In this document: positions 47,598 to 56,939 of the stretch, piece after piece | Position numbering within the stretch: position 1 is the stretch's first letter | How the letters are laid out: every line of letters begins with the position of its first letter | From: Bradyrhizobium septentrionale | Lineage (GTDB): Bacteria; Pseudomonadota; Alphaproteobacteria; Rhizobiales; Xanthobacteraceae | Length of the DNA: 64,000 nt | Reading direction: 5' to 3' | Assembly: GCF_011516645.4 (NCBI RefSeq) | Contig: NZ_CP088285.1 | Location: 7,582,501 to 7,646,500, forward strand | Notes under the pieces: model-generated | Database searches by the model: none | Seen by the model: the letters and a program-made list of their open reading frames with translations, nothing else | What the model was told of the DNA's origin: nothing | Position numbers and translations under genes: made by a program

Positions 47598-48002
47598 TCA
47601 GCCGAGCTTGCCGTTGTATTCCTCGTCGGTCACATGCTCCATCCAGGTCGAAAACACGCCGTCGAGCGCCTCCTGCATGGCGATATGGGTCATGCTGTTG
47701 TCTGGCGAGGCCCCGTGCCAGTGCTTCTCGTTCGGCGGAATCCAGACGACGTCGCCGGGGCGGATTTCCCTGATCGGGCCGCCCTTCGCCTGCACCCGGC
47801 CGATGCCGGAGATCACGTAGAGCGTCTGTCCGAGCGGATGGGTGTGCCAGGCCGTGCGGGCGCCGGGCTCGAACGACACGCGCGATGCGTTCAGGCGCGC
47901 CGGTGCGGGCGCCATGTTGATCGGGTCCTGCAGCACGCTGCCGGTGAAGTTTTCCTTCGGCGCGCGGCGAGTCGGCCGCGAGCCGGAAACGTGGATATCC
48001 AT
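47598..48002 (-). CDS. Cupin protein similar to (R)-hydroxynitrile-lyase-type cupins
   Basis: A 134-residue single-domain cupin. Metal ligands are in AWHTHPLGQTLYV (two His and Gln) and KHWHGASP (His). The combination FEPGARTAWHTHPLGQTLYV ... GDVVWIPPNEKHWHG ... MTHIAMQE resembles the manganese cupins first described as hydroxynitrile lyases. Native roles of many relatives are unknown. GGGAGG precedes the ATG. It follows the RraA-like gene on the same strand by 40 bases, so the two probably form an operon. Confidence 0.8.
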   Translation of the reverse strand: MDIHVSGSRPTRRAPKENFTGSVLQDPINMAPAPARLNASRVSFEPGARTAWHTHPLGQTLYVISGIGRVQAKGGPIREIRPGDVVWIPPNEKHWHGASPDNSMTHIAMQEALDGVFSTWMEHVTDEEYNGKLG

Positions 48003-48042
48003 GGGGTTACCTCCCTCTCTTGATGTTATTTCTTGCTTGACG

Positions 48043-48741
48043 CTATTTCTTGCTTGCGGCGTAGCGCGCCTTGGTCTCGGCGTTCATCGGATAGAGGCCG
48101 GGCAGCTGCGCACCGTTGTTCACCTCGTTGACGATCCAGGCTTCCATCCGCTCCTGCTCGGGCCCCTCGGCCAGCACGTGATCGAGGAAGGCCTGCGGGA
48201 TCAGCACGGCGCCGTCCTGGTCGGCCACCACCACGTCGTTCGGAAACACGGCAACGCCGCCGCAGGCGATCGGTTCACCCCAGCCGACGAAGGTCAGGCC
48301 TGCGACCGACGGCGGCGCGGCGTAGCCGTCGCACCACACCGGCAGGCCGGTGCCGAGCACGCCCTCGACGTCGCGCACCACGCCGTCGGTGATCAGCGCC
48401 GTCACCCCGCGCTTGACCATGCGCGCGCAGAGGATGTCGCCGAAAACGCCGGCGTCGGTGATGCCCATGGCATCGATCACGGCAATGCAGCCCGAAGGCA
48501 TCGCCTCGATCGCGGTGCGGGTCGAGATCGGCGACGACCAGGATTCCGGTGTCGCCAGATCCTCGCGGGCCGGCACGAAGCGCAGCGTGAAGGCGGGTCC
48601 GATCAGCCGCTTCTGCCCCGGCTTCAGCGGCTTGGTGCCGCGCATCCAGATGTTGCGCAGGCCCTTCTTGAGCAGCACGGTGGTGATGGTGGCGGTGGAC
48701 ACGTGCGACAGCGTCGCGATCGCTTCGGCGGACAGTGACAT
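48043..48741 (-). CDS. RraA-like/HMG-aldolase-family protein
   Basis: A 232-residue protein of the RraA fold. Motifs are GPAFTLRFVP, CIAVIDAMGITDAGVFGDILC (the GD loop), ALITDGVVRDVEGV (R-D pair) and VVVADQDGAVLIPQAFLDHVL. In this fold those residues bind a divalent metal and 4-carboxy-4-hydroxy-2-oxoacids, so enzymatic aldolase activity is as likely as RNase E regulation. The ATG at 48741 (MSLSAEAIATLS) is chosen because longer upstream sequence is noncoding in character. It is upstream of the cupin gene and divergent from pxpBCA. Confidence 0.82.
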   Translation of the reverse strand: MSLSAEAIATLSHVSTATITTVLLKKGLRNIWMRGTKPLKPGQKRLIGPAFTLRFVPAREDLATPESWSSPISTRTAIEAMPSGCIAVIDAMGITDAGVFGDILCARMVKRGVTALITDGVVRDVEGVLGTGLPVWCDGYAAPPSVAGLTFVGWGEPIACGGVAVFPNDVVVADQDGAVLIPQAFLDHVLAEGPEQERMEAWIVNEVNNGAQLPGLYPMNAETKARYAASKK

Positions 48742-48953
48742 CTGGAAAGGTTGCTCCGATGGGAGGAAAAGTCCGGCGCATGTTGCCGGGCAAAGGCGTT
48801 GCGTCAAGGGCAGCGCGAAAATGCTGCGATCATCGAAATTTATCGCCGGCATGCCGATTAATTTATTGAAGTTGCTGTATCTTTTTGCACGAGACGAATT
48901 CCGTTTCGCTGCAAAACACGCTAGCTTGATGGCCAACGAGTCCGTTTGATCCA

Positions 48954-49685
48954 ATGGCCGAAACGCTAGCTCCTCCCCGCCTTTTGCCGAGTGGCGACAG
49001 CGCCATCACGGTGGAATTCAGCCGCACCATCGACGACGCCGCCAACCGGCGGGTGCTGGCGCTCGACCGCCTGATCGCGGCCGAGCCGATCGCCGGCATC
49101 ACCGAGACCGTGCCGACCTACCGCTCGCTGCTGGTGCATTACGATCCCGTGCAGATCACCTTCGACGCGCTCGCCGAGCAGCTGCTCGCGCGCGCGGCCA
49201 AGGCGCCACCGAGCGAAAGCGGAACGCGGCGCTGGCGCATCCCGGTCACCTATGGCGGCGAGCACGGCATCGATCTGGAGGATGTGGCGAAGGCGCTAAA
49301 GACCACGCCGGATGAGATCGTGGCCCGCCATGTCGCCGGCGACTATCGCGTCGCGATGATCGGCTTCACGCCAGGCTGGTCCTATCTCAGCGGGCTGGAG
49401 AAATTCCTGCACATGCCCCGGCGCAAGGACCCGCGGCTGCTGACCCCGGCCGGCACCATCTCGATCGGCGGCATTCAGACCGGCGTGCAGTGCCTGGCCG
49501 GCCCGAGCGGCTGGCACCTGCTCGGCCGCACCCCCGTGCGAACCTACCAATTGCATCGCGATCCGACCTTCCTGCTGGAGCCGGGCGACGCCATCACCTT
49601 CTCGGCGGTCGATGCCAAGACCTTTGCCGAACAGGACCGCGCCGCCGAGGCTGGCGAGTTCGTCGCAGAACTGGTGACGCCATGA
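48954..49685 (+). CDS. pxpB: 5-oxoprolinase subunit B
   Basis: A 243-residue KipI/PxpB protein, part of the PxpABC enzyme that opens 5-oxoproline to glutamate using ATP. It opens with LLPSGDSAITVEFSRTID and contains TVPTYRSLLVHYDP and GFTPGWSYLSGLEKFLHMPR, all conserved in the family. It overlaps pxpC by 4 bases (ATGA). pxpC and pxpA follow. Confidence 0.92.
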   Translation: MAETLAPPRLLPSGDSAITVEFSRTIDDAANRRVLALDRLIAAEPIAGITETVPTYRSLLVHYDPVQITFDALAEQLLARAAKAPPSESGTRRWRIPVTYGGEHGIDLEDVAKALKTTPDEIVARHVAGDYRVAMIGFTPGWSYLSGLEKFLHMPRRKDPRLLTPAGTISIGGIQTGVQCLAGPSGWHLLGRTPVRTYQLHRDPTFLLEPGDAITFSAVDAKTFAEQDRAAEAGEFVAELVTP

Positions 49686-50716
49686 GCAAGCTCGTCGTCA
49701 GCTCGATCGGACCGGCAAGCTCGGTGCAGGACGGCGGGCGTCCGGGCTCGCAGCGTTACGGCCTGACGCCGAGCGGCGCGATGGACCGGCTTTCGCTCGC
49801 CGCCGCCAACGCGCTGGTCGGCAACGATCTGCTCGCCGCCGCAATCGAGATCGGCCCGTTCGGCGCAGCCTTCACCGCGCGTGGCGGCGCCGTGCGCGTC
49901 GGGCTCGCCGGCGCGCCGCGCAATGCCGATATCGGCGGACGCGCGGTTGCCTTCGACGGTACGGCGACCCTCGCGGAGGGTGAGACGCTCAATCTCGGCT
50001 TCGCGCGCGGCGGCTCGTTCAGCTATCTCGCGATCGAGCACGGCATCGAGGGTGAGCCGATGTTCGGCAGCCTCGCCGTCAACGCCCGCGCCGGGCTCGG
50101 CAGCCCGTACCCGCGGCCGCTGCAGAGCGGCGACGAGCTGAAGACGCAGGCTGCCAGCGGCGCCGCCGAGCGCCGCATCGAATTGCCCGCTGCGACCGAT
50201 GCTCCGATCCGCATCGTGTTCGGCCCGCAGGACGACGAGTTCGCCGAAGAGAACAAGAAACTGTTCACTGACAGCGAGTGGAAGATCTCGGCCACCAGCG
50301 ACCGGATGGGCTACCGCCTCGAAGGCCCGGTGATAAAACACCTCGACGGCCACAACATCGTTTCCGACGGCACCGTGAACGGCAGCATTCAGGTGCCCGG
50401 CAACGGGCAGCCGATCGTGCTGATGCCGGACCGCGGCACCAGCGGCGGCTATCCGAAGATCGCGACCGTGATCACGGCCGATTTCGGCCGCTTCGCGCAG
50501 ATCTCCGCCGGCCGGCCGTTCCGCTTCAAGGCGGTGACGATGGCGGAAGCGCAGGCCGAGGCGATCAAGTTCCATCAGTTGCTGCGGTCGCTGCCCGAAC
50601 GTCTTCGCGGCATCGAGGATTTTGGCCTCAACATCGAGGCGCTGAGAGATGCTAACGTCGCGGGCCAGGCGGTCAGCGCCATCGACGCCGCGACCTGGCA
50701 GGTCGCCGTCCCGTAG
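49682..50716 (+). CDS. pxpC: 5-oxoprolinase subunit C
   Basis: A 344-residue KipA/PxpC (biotin-dependent carboxyltransferase-fold) subunit. It reads [50 protein letters not shown] and [18 protein letters not shown]. The start ATG is inside the pxpB stop region, so translation is coupled. It cooperates with PxpA and PxpB in 5-oxoproline hydrolysis. Confidence 0.93.
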   Translation: MSKLVVSSIGPASSVQDGGRPGSQRYGLTPSGAMDRLSLAAANALVGNDLLAAAIEIGPFGAAFTARGGAVRVGLAGAPRNADIGGRAVAFDGTATLAEGETLNLGFARGGSFSYLAIEHGIEGEPMFGSLAVNARAGLGSPYPRPLQSGDELKTQAASGAAERRIELPAATDAPIRIVFGPQDDEFAEENKKLFTDSEWKISATSDRMGYRLEGPVIKHLDGHNIVSDGTVNGSIQVPGNGQPIVLMPDRGTSGGYPKIATVITADFGRFAQISAGRPFRFKAVTMAEAQAEAIKFHQLLRSLPERLRGIEDFGLNIEALRDANVAGQAVSAIDAATWQVAVP

Positions 50717-50747
50717 AATCAAACCAACAACAAGCGGATCTGTTGTC

Positions 50748-51521
50748 ATGACCTCAACCATCGACCTCAATTGCGATCTCGGCGAAAGTTTTGGGCCCTG
50801 GGAAATGGGCAATGATGCCGCGATGATCGAGCTTGCGACCTCGGTCAACGTTGCCTGCGGCTTCCATGCCGGCGACGCCGACATCATGCGCAAGACGGTC
50901 GAACTGGCGAAGGCGCGCGGCGTCAGCGTCGGCGCCCATCCCGGCTATCGCGACCTGCACGGCTTCGGCCGCCGCCCGATGCCGGGACTGACGTCCTCGG
51001 AGATCGAAAACCTGATCGCCTACCAGATCGGCGCCTTGCAGGCGATCGCGACCGCGGCCGGCCACAAGGTCACCCATGTGAAGGCGCATGGCGCGATTTC
51101 CAACGTTGCCTGCGAGGACGACATGACCGCAAGGGCGATCGCCAATGCGATCAAGGCGGTCGACCCCAATCTCATCTTCGTGGTTCTCGCGAACTCGAAG
51201 CTGGTGCGCGCCGGCGAAGCCGCCAATCTGCGGATGGCGCATGAGGTGTTCGCCGACCGCGCCTATGAGGACGACGGCAATCTGGTGTCGCGCAAGAAGC
51301 CCGGCGCGGTGCTGCACGATCCCAAGGCGATCGCCGAGCGCGTAGTACGGATGGTGCAGGATGGCGCGGTGGTGTCGGTCACCGGCAAGGTGATCAAGAT
51401 GCGGACCGATACCGTCTGCATCCATGGCGACACGCATGGCGCCGTCGAGATCGCGCGCGGCCTGCGCGAGGCGCTGAGCAAGGCCGGCATCACGGTCGCG
51501 CCGTTCAAGACCGCGCACTGA
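50748..51521 (+). CDS. pxpA: 5-oxoprolinase subunit A (LamB/YcsF family)
   Basis: A 257-residue protein opening with the hallmark [19 protein letters not shown]. It has [41 protein letters not shown] and [14 protein letters not shown]. The ATG at 50748 is 31 bases after pxpC. A terminator lies 21 bases beyond the stop, so pxpBCA forms one unit. Confidence 0.93.
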   Translation: MTSTIDLNCDLGESFGPWEMGNDAAMIELATSVNVACGFHAGDADIMRKTVELAKARGVSVGAHPGYRDLHGFGRRPMPGLTSSEIENLIAYQIGALQAIATAAGHKVTHVKAHGAISNVACEDDMTARAIANAIKAVDPNLIFVVLANSKLVRAGEAANLRMAHEVFADRAYEDDGNLVSRKKPGAVLHDPKAIAERVVRMVQDGAVVSVTGKVIKMRTDTVCIHGDTHGAVEIARGLREALSKAGITVAPFKTAH

Positions 51522-51542
51522 GCCGCGAACGCATCGACCGAC

Positions 51543-51570
51543 AAGGGCCGGCCTTCGCGCCGGCCCTTTT
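51543..51570 (+). terminator. Rho-independent terminator of pxpBCA
   Basis: Ten-base arms AAGGGCCGGC (51543-51552) and GCCGGCCCTT (51559-51568) enclose a six-base loop. The stem ends in four T. Confidence 0.88.
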
Positions 51571-51671
51571 AGATTCCGTTAAGAGTCTTCCTAAACCCAA
51601 ACTTGCCGTTTGATTGCTAGGTGCAGCTTCCGAGCCTTTGATTGTCCTCTCAGGAAATTGGGTACGAAAGC

Positions 51672-52094
51672 ATGTTCCGCACCAGCCTCTCCCTCGCAAT
51701 TGCCGCGGTTGCCACGGCCGCCTTCACCAGCGCAGCATCTGCCGGCTGCTACAGCTGCTACACGCCGCCGCCCCAGCCCTGCACGACCTGCTACCAGGTG
51801 CAGAGCGTGCCGCCGCAATATCGCACGGTGCAGGAGACCGTGATGGTGGCGCCGGGCCGCGTGATCGCGCATCGCACGCCGGCGCAGTATCGGACCGTGA
51901 TGGTGCCGCAGACCGTGATGGTCGCACCGGAAGGCGTCGCCTATGAGCGCATCGCGCCGCAATACGCCACCCAGGAGCGCACCCAGATGGTGTCGCCGGG
52001 CTATTCCTACTATGCGCCGGTGCAGCCGACCTGCAACACCTGCGGCGGTGGCGGCGGTTACGGCTACGGATATGGATACGGCTCCGGATACTGA
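51672..52094 (+). CDS. Secreted Cys- and Tyr-rich repeat protein
   Basis: A 140-residue exported protein. The signal is MFRTSLSLAIAAVATAAFTSAASA. The mature part begins GCYSCYTPPPQPCTTCYQV with three Cys-x-x-Cys-like groups. Imperfect repeats follow (PQYRTVQETVMVAPGRV, AQYRTVMVPQTVMVAPEGV, PQYATQERTQMVSPGYS), then another CNTC and a Gly/Tyr tail (GGGGGYGYGYGYGSGY). The repeats recall QYRTVTEQV-type surface repeats of other proteobacterial envelope proteins. The function is unknown; a cell-surface role is likely. A terminator follows. Confidence 0.75.
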   Translation: MFRTSLSLAIAAVATAAFTSAASAGCYSCYTPPPQPCTTCYQVQSVPPQYRTVQETVMVAPGRVIAHRTPAQYRTVMVPQTVMVAPEGVAYERIAPQYATQERTQMVSPGYSYYAPVQPTCNTCGGGGGYGYGYGYGSGY

Positions 52095-52116
52095 ACGATC
52101 AGCATCCCGCCAACAC

Positions 52117-52152
52117 AAAGCCGCCGCCTGAGGACATCAGACGGCGGCTTTT
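52117..52152 (+). terminator. Rho-independent terminator
   Basis: AAAGCCGCCG and CGGCGGCTTT arms with an inner CTGA/TCAG stem, ending in a T run. It serves the Cys/Tyr-rich gene and, on the other strand, probably the small membrane-protein gene. Confidence 0.85.
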
Positions 52153-52167
52153 GTATTTCCGAAGACG

Positions 52168-52320
52168 TCAGAACGGATGGACGGACAGCGTGCCGAACAC
52201 GATGGCCGCGATCACCGCAAAGGCGCTGTAGAGCGCCGCGGTATGAATTCCGCTTCCGGACTTCCTTGAAACTTGTCGCGCGTAAAAGTGCAGGCGGGCT
52301 TCCGCCGATAGTTCGCGCAT
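52168..52320 (-). CDS. Small membrane protein (50 residues)
   Basis: A short frame with an ATG at 52320 and GGAGATC upstream at good spacing. It reads MRELSAEARLHFYARQVSRK followed by one membrane helix (AALYSAFAVIAAIVFGTLSV) and HPF. Basic residues before the helix suggest the N-terminus is inside. It lies between a terminator and a repeat-bearing intergenic stretch. The family is not recognised. Confidence 0.6.
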   Translation of the reverse strand: MRELSAEARLHFYARQVSRKSGSGIHTAALYSAFAVIAAIVFGTLSVHPF

Positions 52321-52627
52321 GGTCGATCTCCAACGCCCCATTCTCGGGCATATGGAATAGCGTTCGCGCCGGGATTCAAGCGGGCGGCGAAAATAGCGAT
52401 GCCGCCACCTCGGGGAACTGGGTTCCGAGTGGAATATTCTTCCTCGTGGTTTCCCCCGAGAATCTTATTCGTTGCAATTCGAGGCGTCGGGAACCAGCGC
52501 CGGTCCCGCAATAACCGAAAATCTCGAAAACAACCCCATGCAAAGTAGCCGGAGGTGGATAGCTGAGAGGATGTGAAGCCATATCCTCGTCCACCGCAGT
52601 CATCGCCCGGCCTGTGCGCAATTGCGC

Positions 52628-52725
52628 ACATGGACCGGGCGACCCAGTACGCCGCGGCCCCTCGGCTCAAGCACTGCGGTCTCTGGAATACTGGATCACC
52701 CGCATGCGCGGGTGATGACACTGAG
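52628..52725. repeat. Dispersed intergenic repeat with hairpin
   Basis: The intergenic stretch 52321-52777 has no gene. Its right part contains a paired CCAGTA/TACTGG arrangement followed by an 8-bp hairpin TCACCCGC-ATGC-GCGGGTGA (52696-52715) and GATGACA. The wording resembles a dispersed Bradyrhizobium intergenic repeat ending in a GGAT-hairpin-ATGACA module. That recognition is from memory; only one copy is present here. Nothing recognisable lies in 52321-52627. Confidence 0.5.
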
Positions 52726-52777
52726 CAAGCAGAGCAATCAACCCGTCACCCTGTGAGGCGCCGCCGTTGCGTCGCGC

Positions 52778-53935
52778 TCAGGGCTTCCAGCGCCCGATCT
52801 TGAACGCCGCCAGGTGGCCCGGAACGTCGCTCGGATCGAACGGTGGACCGGCGAACGCGCCGATCAAGTTGGGGACTCCCGTTGGGCGGCCGGACGCGGC
52901 GTCATAGAGGTCGGGCCTGAACACGGCCATGGCGGACTTCAGCGCCTCCGGCTTGAATGGCGTCTGGCCCCAGCGAACCATCTGGGCGTAGAGCCATGCC
53001 GCCTGCCCCGGGTCCGGCCGCGCAGCGGCCTCGCGCCCGACCAGCAAATAGCGGTTGCTTTCGCGCATCGTGCCATCAGGCGCGATCTTCAGCCGGCCAT
53101 CGAACGTGCGCTGGATGACGCTGGCGTCGACGCCGATCCGCTCCGGCTGAGCCAGGATGCGCGCCACCTCGGACCGGTTCTCGGGCTGCTCGATGAACTC
53201 CGCGGCGCGCAGATGCGCGCGCACCAGCGACGCCACGGCGTCGGGATGCTTCTCCGACCAGGCCTGGCGCACCGCCAGCACCTTCTCGACCGCACTGAGC
53301 AGGATGTCGGAGACGAAGTGCAGGATATGGCCGATGCCGAGATCGACCGCGACCGAATTCCAGGGCGCGCCGACGCAGAACGCGTCGACATGGCCGTTGG
53401 CGAGACTGTCCACCATGTAGGGTGGCGGCAGCACCACGAGCTGGATGTCCTCGTCCGGATCGACGCCACCGGCGGCCATCCAGAACCGCAGCTGATAATT
53501 GTGGGTCGAGAACGGGAAGGTCATGCCGAAGGTCAACGGCTCCGCCCCGCTCTTCCGCCGCTTCGCCACGACACGGGCAAGCGCCTGCGAGGTCGCCATC
53601 GGGTCGAAGCGGTCGCCGTCGATCTCGTCCATCAGCGCTGCATGCAGCGCCGGCGATACCGTGATGGCGTTGCCGTTGAGCCCGAGATTGAAGGGGGCTG
53701 CGATCGGCACCTTGACGTGGCCGAGCCCGAGGCTCGAGGCGATCGCGACCGGCGCCAGCAGATGGGCGGCATCGAACAGGCCGATATTGAGCTTGTCGCG
53801 GACATTCGACCACGACACTTCGCGGACCAGGGTGACGTCGAGGCCCTCGGCCGCGGCAAAGCCCTTGTCGACAGCTACGATCAGCGCGGCTGCGTCCACC
53901 AGCGGAATGAACCCGACGCGTAAGGGTGTGGTCAT
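52778..53935 (-). CDS. nasS: Nitrate/nitrite-sensing regulator NasS
   Basis: A 385-residue CmpA/NrtA-like protein with no signal peptide (MTTPLRVGFIPLVDAAALIVA), hence cytosolic. Segments include LFDAAHLLAPVAIASSLGLG, LTFGMTFPFSTHNYQLRFWM and VDAFCVGAPWNSVAVDLGIGHI. In NasS-NasT systems NasS holds the antiterminator NasT inactive until nitrate or nitrite binds. Its ATG overlaps the nasT stop by 4 bases (ATGA), confirming the pair. No nas, nrt or nos genes lie in the window. Confidence 0.88.
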   Translation of the reverse strand: MTTPLRVGFIPLVDAAALIVAVDKGFAAAEGLDVTLVREVSWSNVRDKLNIGLFDAAHLLAPVAIASSLGLGHVKVPIAAPFNLGLNGNAITVSPALHAALMDEIDGDRFDPMATSQALARVVAKRRKSGAEPLTFGMTFPFSTHNYQLRFWMAAGGVDPDEDIQLVVLPPPYMVDSLANGHVDAFCVGAPWNSVAVDLGIGHILHFVSDILLSAVEKVLAVRQAWSEKHPDAVASLVRAHLRAAEFIEQPENRSEVARILAQPERIGVDASVIQRTFDGRLKIAPDGTMRESNRYLLVGREAAARPDPGQAAWLYAQMVRWGQTPFKPEALKSAMAVFRPDLYDAASGRPTGVPNLIGAFAGPPFDPSDVPGHLAAFKIGRWKP

Positions 53936-54522
53936 TTCAGCAGCTCCGACGCCGTCAGGATCGATTGCGCGATCTCCCCGATCTTCTTCTTCTCGCGCAT
54001 CGCGGTCGAGCGCATCAGCACATAGGCCTCCTCTTCGGTCAGCCCCTTCACCTTCATCAGGATGCCTTTGGCGCGGTCGATCACCTTGCGCTCCTCCAGC
54101 GCATGCTTGGTGCGGTCGAGTTCGTCCTGCAGCTTGGCGAAGGCATTGAAGCGGGAGACGCAGAGATCGAGGATCGGCTTCATCCGCTCCTTCTTGAGGC
54201 CGTCGACGATGTAGGCGGAGACGCCCGCCTCCACCGACGCCTGGATCGAGGCGGCATCGCTCTGGTCGACGAACATCGCGATTGGCCGGCGGACGGCTCG
54301 GCTGACCTGGAACATCTGTTCCAGCACGTCGCGGCTGGGGTTCTCAAGGTCGATGACGATGATATCGGGGTCAAGCGCATAAATCCGCGAGAGCAGGCTC
54401 TGCATCTCGCTGATATGGACGACGTCGGTATAGCCGGCCTCCCGCAGCCCCTCCTCGAGGATGGCTGCGCGGATCGGGCTCTCGTCGACTATGACGATCT
54501 TGGGAGACGACTCAGCGCTCAT
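53932..54522 (-). CDS. nasT: ANTAR-domain antiterminator NasT
   Basis: A 196-residue protein with a receiver-like N-terminus (IVIVDESPIRAAIL; DPDIIVIDLENPS) and a C-terminal RNA-binding ANTAR domain (ALEERKVIDRAKGILMKVKGLTEEEAYVLMRSTAMREKKKIGEIA). In relatives it binds a two-hairpin leader RNA and prevents termination of nitrate-assimilation transcripts; in Bradyrhizobium NasT also influences nosZ. It overlaps nasS by 4 bases. No ANTAR-type leader is recognised upstream, so its targets are presumably elsewhere. Confidence 0.88.
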   Translation of the reverse strand: MSAESSPKIVIVDESPIRAAILEEGLREAGYTDVVHISEMQSLLSRIYALDPDIIVIDLENPSRDVLEQMFQVSRAVRRPIAMFVDQSDAASIQASVEAGVSAYIVDGLKKERMKPILDLCVSRFNAFAKLQDELDRTKHALEERKVIDRAKGILMKVKGLTEEEAYVLMRSTAMREKKKIGEIAQSILTASELLK

Positions 54523-54743
54523 CGACGACTCTTAAGGACCCGGCAAAGCCATCCATAACATGCCGGAAGCCCCTGGAAAGGGTTGTAATTCTCGGCAATT
54601 GGGACTAGCTCCTGCCCATCAATCAGGCAGATTTGGGTAGATATGCAAGAGGCGGCCGCGCCGAAAGTGAGCTTTGTGTCCTTGGGGTGCCCCTGAGGCG
54701 ACGAATGTAAACTACTGAGCGATGCTTTGAGAAGGTCTGCACC

Positions 54744-55409
54744 TCACCATGCGAGATCAGCTACGCCAAGTTTGTCGGCAAGGCGTCTAACGTGAGCTGC
54801 GTGTCCGGGAATCGAAGTCTCTCTTGCCTGAGCTGCCAGGAGAATACGCGCGTCCTCTTTTTGACCTCGTCCGGCCAGGATAATCGCGCAAACGATCCGT
54901 GGCGGCGAGGAAGCGTAAGGAGCCTTCGACACTCCTAGCCATTGCTTTAGAATCGCATCGCGCGTTTCGAATTTTTTGAAGAAAGGAATCGCGTCCCGTT
55001 CAATGCGCTGCCGAAGATCGTGAGCCAGAGACTCATGCGCTTGGATGTCCCACCACACATCTCTGCCTTCAGGGCCAAGGACTGGCAGCCGGGTGCGAAT
55101 GCAGCAATGATATTCCTGAACGAACGATTTTGGGGCCCCTCCGCCGTTTTGCTCGGCAACCTCCGGAACGAAAATGCCCAAGTTTATCGTGAATTTGCCA
55201 TAGAGGTTTTCGCGCAATCCCGGCACGTAGGTCGTGCCGGGAGGATCGAAGCTGCCCATCTGTATCTTAACGACTTCCGTCAATCCATCTGAAGTCGTTC
55301 GATTGAATGTTCGGTCGCGCGCGCGGAAACCGCCATCCTTCAAGACCGGGCGGAGTTGCCCCTGTACCCCGTCTAAACTCTTTGCAAGGTCGGATTTTCC
55401 GGAGGTCAT
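54744..55409 (-). CDS. DUF4304-like hypothetical protein
   Basis: A 221-residue protein. FRARDRTFNRTTSDGLTEVVKIQMGSF and LYGKFTINLGIFVPEVAE resemble the DUF4304 core, followed by a Cys pair (YHCCIRTRLP) and a helical C-terminus. There is no signal or membrane helix. Codon use is less GC-rich than in rimO and nasS, and the ribosome-binding site is weak, suggesting recent acquisition. The function is unknown. Confidence 0.65.
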   Translation of the reverse strand: MTSGKSDLAKSLDGVQGQLRPVLKDGGFRARDRTFNRTTSDGLTEVVKIQMGSFDPPGTTYVPGLRENLYGKFTINLGIFVPEVAEQNGGGAPKSFVQEYHCCIRTRLPVLGPEGRDVWWDIQAHESLAHDLRQRIERDAIPFFKKFETRDAILKQWLGVSKAPYASSPPRIVCAIILAGRGQKEDARILLAAQARETSIPGHAAHVRRLADKLGVADLAW

Positions 55410-55589
55410 AATATTGCTTGTGCCGTCGGTGCGGGGAACCGCTGCGTAGCCGGAAGATTAGCCCACTTCAATGGGCCAAGTTTTCCGTTCGGAGTAACAA
55501 TCCGCGCCGCAAGTCATTGAATTTTCCCGTCGGATCAATTACTTCGATCGCCATATCCGAACAATTCAGATCAGGCTCCAGGCGACCAC

Positions 55590-56909
55590 ATGGAAAGAGC
55601 GCCCCATATTTCGTTCGTCAGTCTCGGCTGCCCCAAGGCGCTGGTCGATTCCGAGCGCATCATCACCCGGCTGCGCGCGGAGGGCTATGAACTCGCGCGC
55701 AAGCATGACGGCGCCGACATCGTGATCGTCAACACCTGCGGCTTCCTCGACAGCGCCAAGCAGGAATCGCTCGCCGCGATCGGCGAGGCGATGGCCGAGA
55801 ACGGCAAGGTCATCGTCACCGGCTGCATGGGCGCCGAGCCGGAGCAGATCGAGAGCGCCTATCCCGGCGTGCTCTCGATCACGGGGCCGCAGCAATATGA
55901 GAGCGTGCTGGATGCCGTGCACCGCGCGCTGCCGCCGGTGCACAATCCACACATCGACCTGGTGCCGCCGCAGGGCGTCAAGCTGACGCCGCGGCACTAC
56001 GCCTATCTGAAGATTTCCGAAGGCTGCAACAACCGTTGCAGTTTCTGCATCATCCCGAAGCTGCGCGGCGATCTGGTGTCGCGGCCGGCCAATGACGTGC
56101 TGCGCGAGGCCGAGAAGCTGGTGAAGGCCGGCGTCAAGGAATTGCTGGTGATCTCGCAGGACACCTCGGCCTATGGCGTCGACCTGAAATACGCCGAGAG
56201 CCCCTGGCAGGATCGCAGCGTCCGCGCCAAATTCTTCGATCTCGCCAAGGAGCTCGGCGAGTTCGGCGCCTGGGTGCGGCTGCAATATGTCTACCCCTAC
56301 CCGCATGTCGACGAGGTCATCGGCCTGATGACCGAGGGCAAGGTGCTGCCCTATCTCGACATCCCGTTCCAGCATGCGAGCCCGGACGTGCTGCGCGCGA
56401 TGAAGCGCCCGGCCGCGCAGGAGAAGACGCTGGCGCGGATTCAGAAATGGCGCGAGCAGTGCCCCGAGCTGACGCTGCGCTCGACCTTCATCGTCGGCTT
56501 CCCCGGCGAGACCGATGCCGATTTCGCCTATCTGCTCGACTGGCTCGATGAGGCCGGGATCGACCGCCTCGGCTGCTTCAAATACGAGCCGGTGGCCGGT
56601 GCCACGTCGAACGCGATCGGCAATGCCGTGCCCGACGAGGTCAAGCAGGAGCGCTGGAATGCGCTGATGGCGCGGCAGCAGAAGATTTCGGCGAGGCGCC
56701 TGAAGCGCAAGGTCGGCACCCGCCAGCAGGTGATCATCGACGAGGTCGGCCCGACGGTTGCAAAAGGCCGGTCCAAGGCCGACGCGCCAGAGATCGACGG
56801 CGCCGTCTATCTCACCAGCCGCCGCCCGCTGAAAGTGGGCGAGATCGTCACCGCGAAGATCGAGCGCTCCGACCAATACGACCTGCACGGCAGCGTCGCG
56901 GGATTCTAG
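55590..56909 (+). CDS. rimO: Ribosomal protein S12 methylthiotransferase RimO
   Basis: A 439-residue radical SAM enzyme that adds a methylthio group to the conserved Asp of ribosomal protein S12. The N-terminal cluster cysteines lie in [22 protein letters not shown] and VTGCMGAEP. The radical SAM motif is [19 protein letters not shown]-terminal TRAM domain ends the protein ([19 protein letters not shown]). [12 protein letters not shown] and FLDSAK distinguish RimO from MiaB. It stands as a single gene. Confidence 0.95.
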   Translation: MERAPHISFVSLGCPKALVDSERIITRLRAEGYELARKHDGADIVIVNTCGFLDSAKQESLAAIGEAMAENGKVIVTGCMGAEPEQIESAYPGVLSITGPQQYESVLDAVHRALPPVHNPHIDLVPPQGVKLTPRHYAYLKISEGCNNRCSFCIIPKLRGDLVSRPANDVLREAEKLVKAGVKELLVISQDTSAYGVDLKYAESPWQDRSVRAKFFDLAKELGEFGAWVRLQYVYPYPHVDEVIGLMTEGKVLPYLDIPFQHASPDVLRAMKRPAAQEKTLARIQKWREQCPELTLRSTFIVGFPGETDADFAYLLDWLDEAGIDRLGCFKYEPVAGATSNAIGNAVPDEVKQERWNALMARQQKISARRLKRKVGTRQQVIIDEVGPTVAKGRSKADAPEIDGAVYLTSRRPLKVGEIVTAKIERSDQYDLHGSVAGF

Positions 56910-56939
56910 CCCCAGGCCAATCCTTCAAGACCTCGGCGG

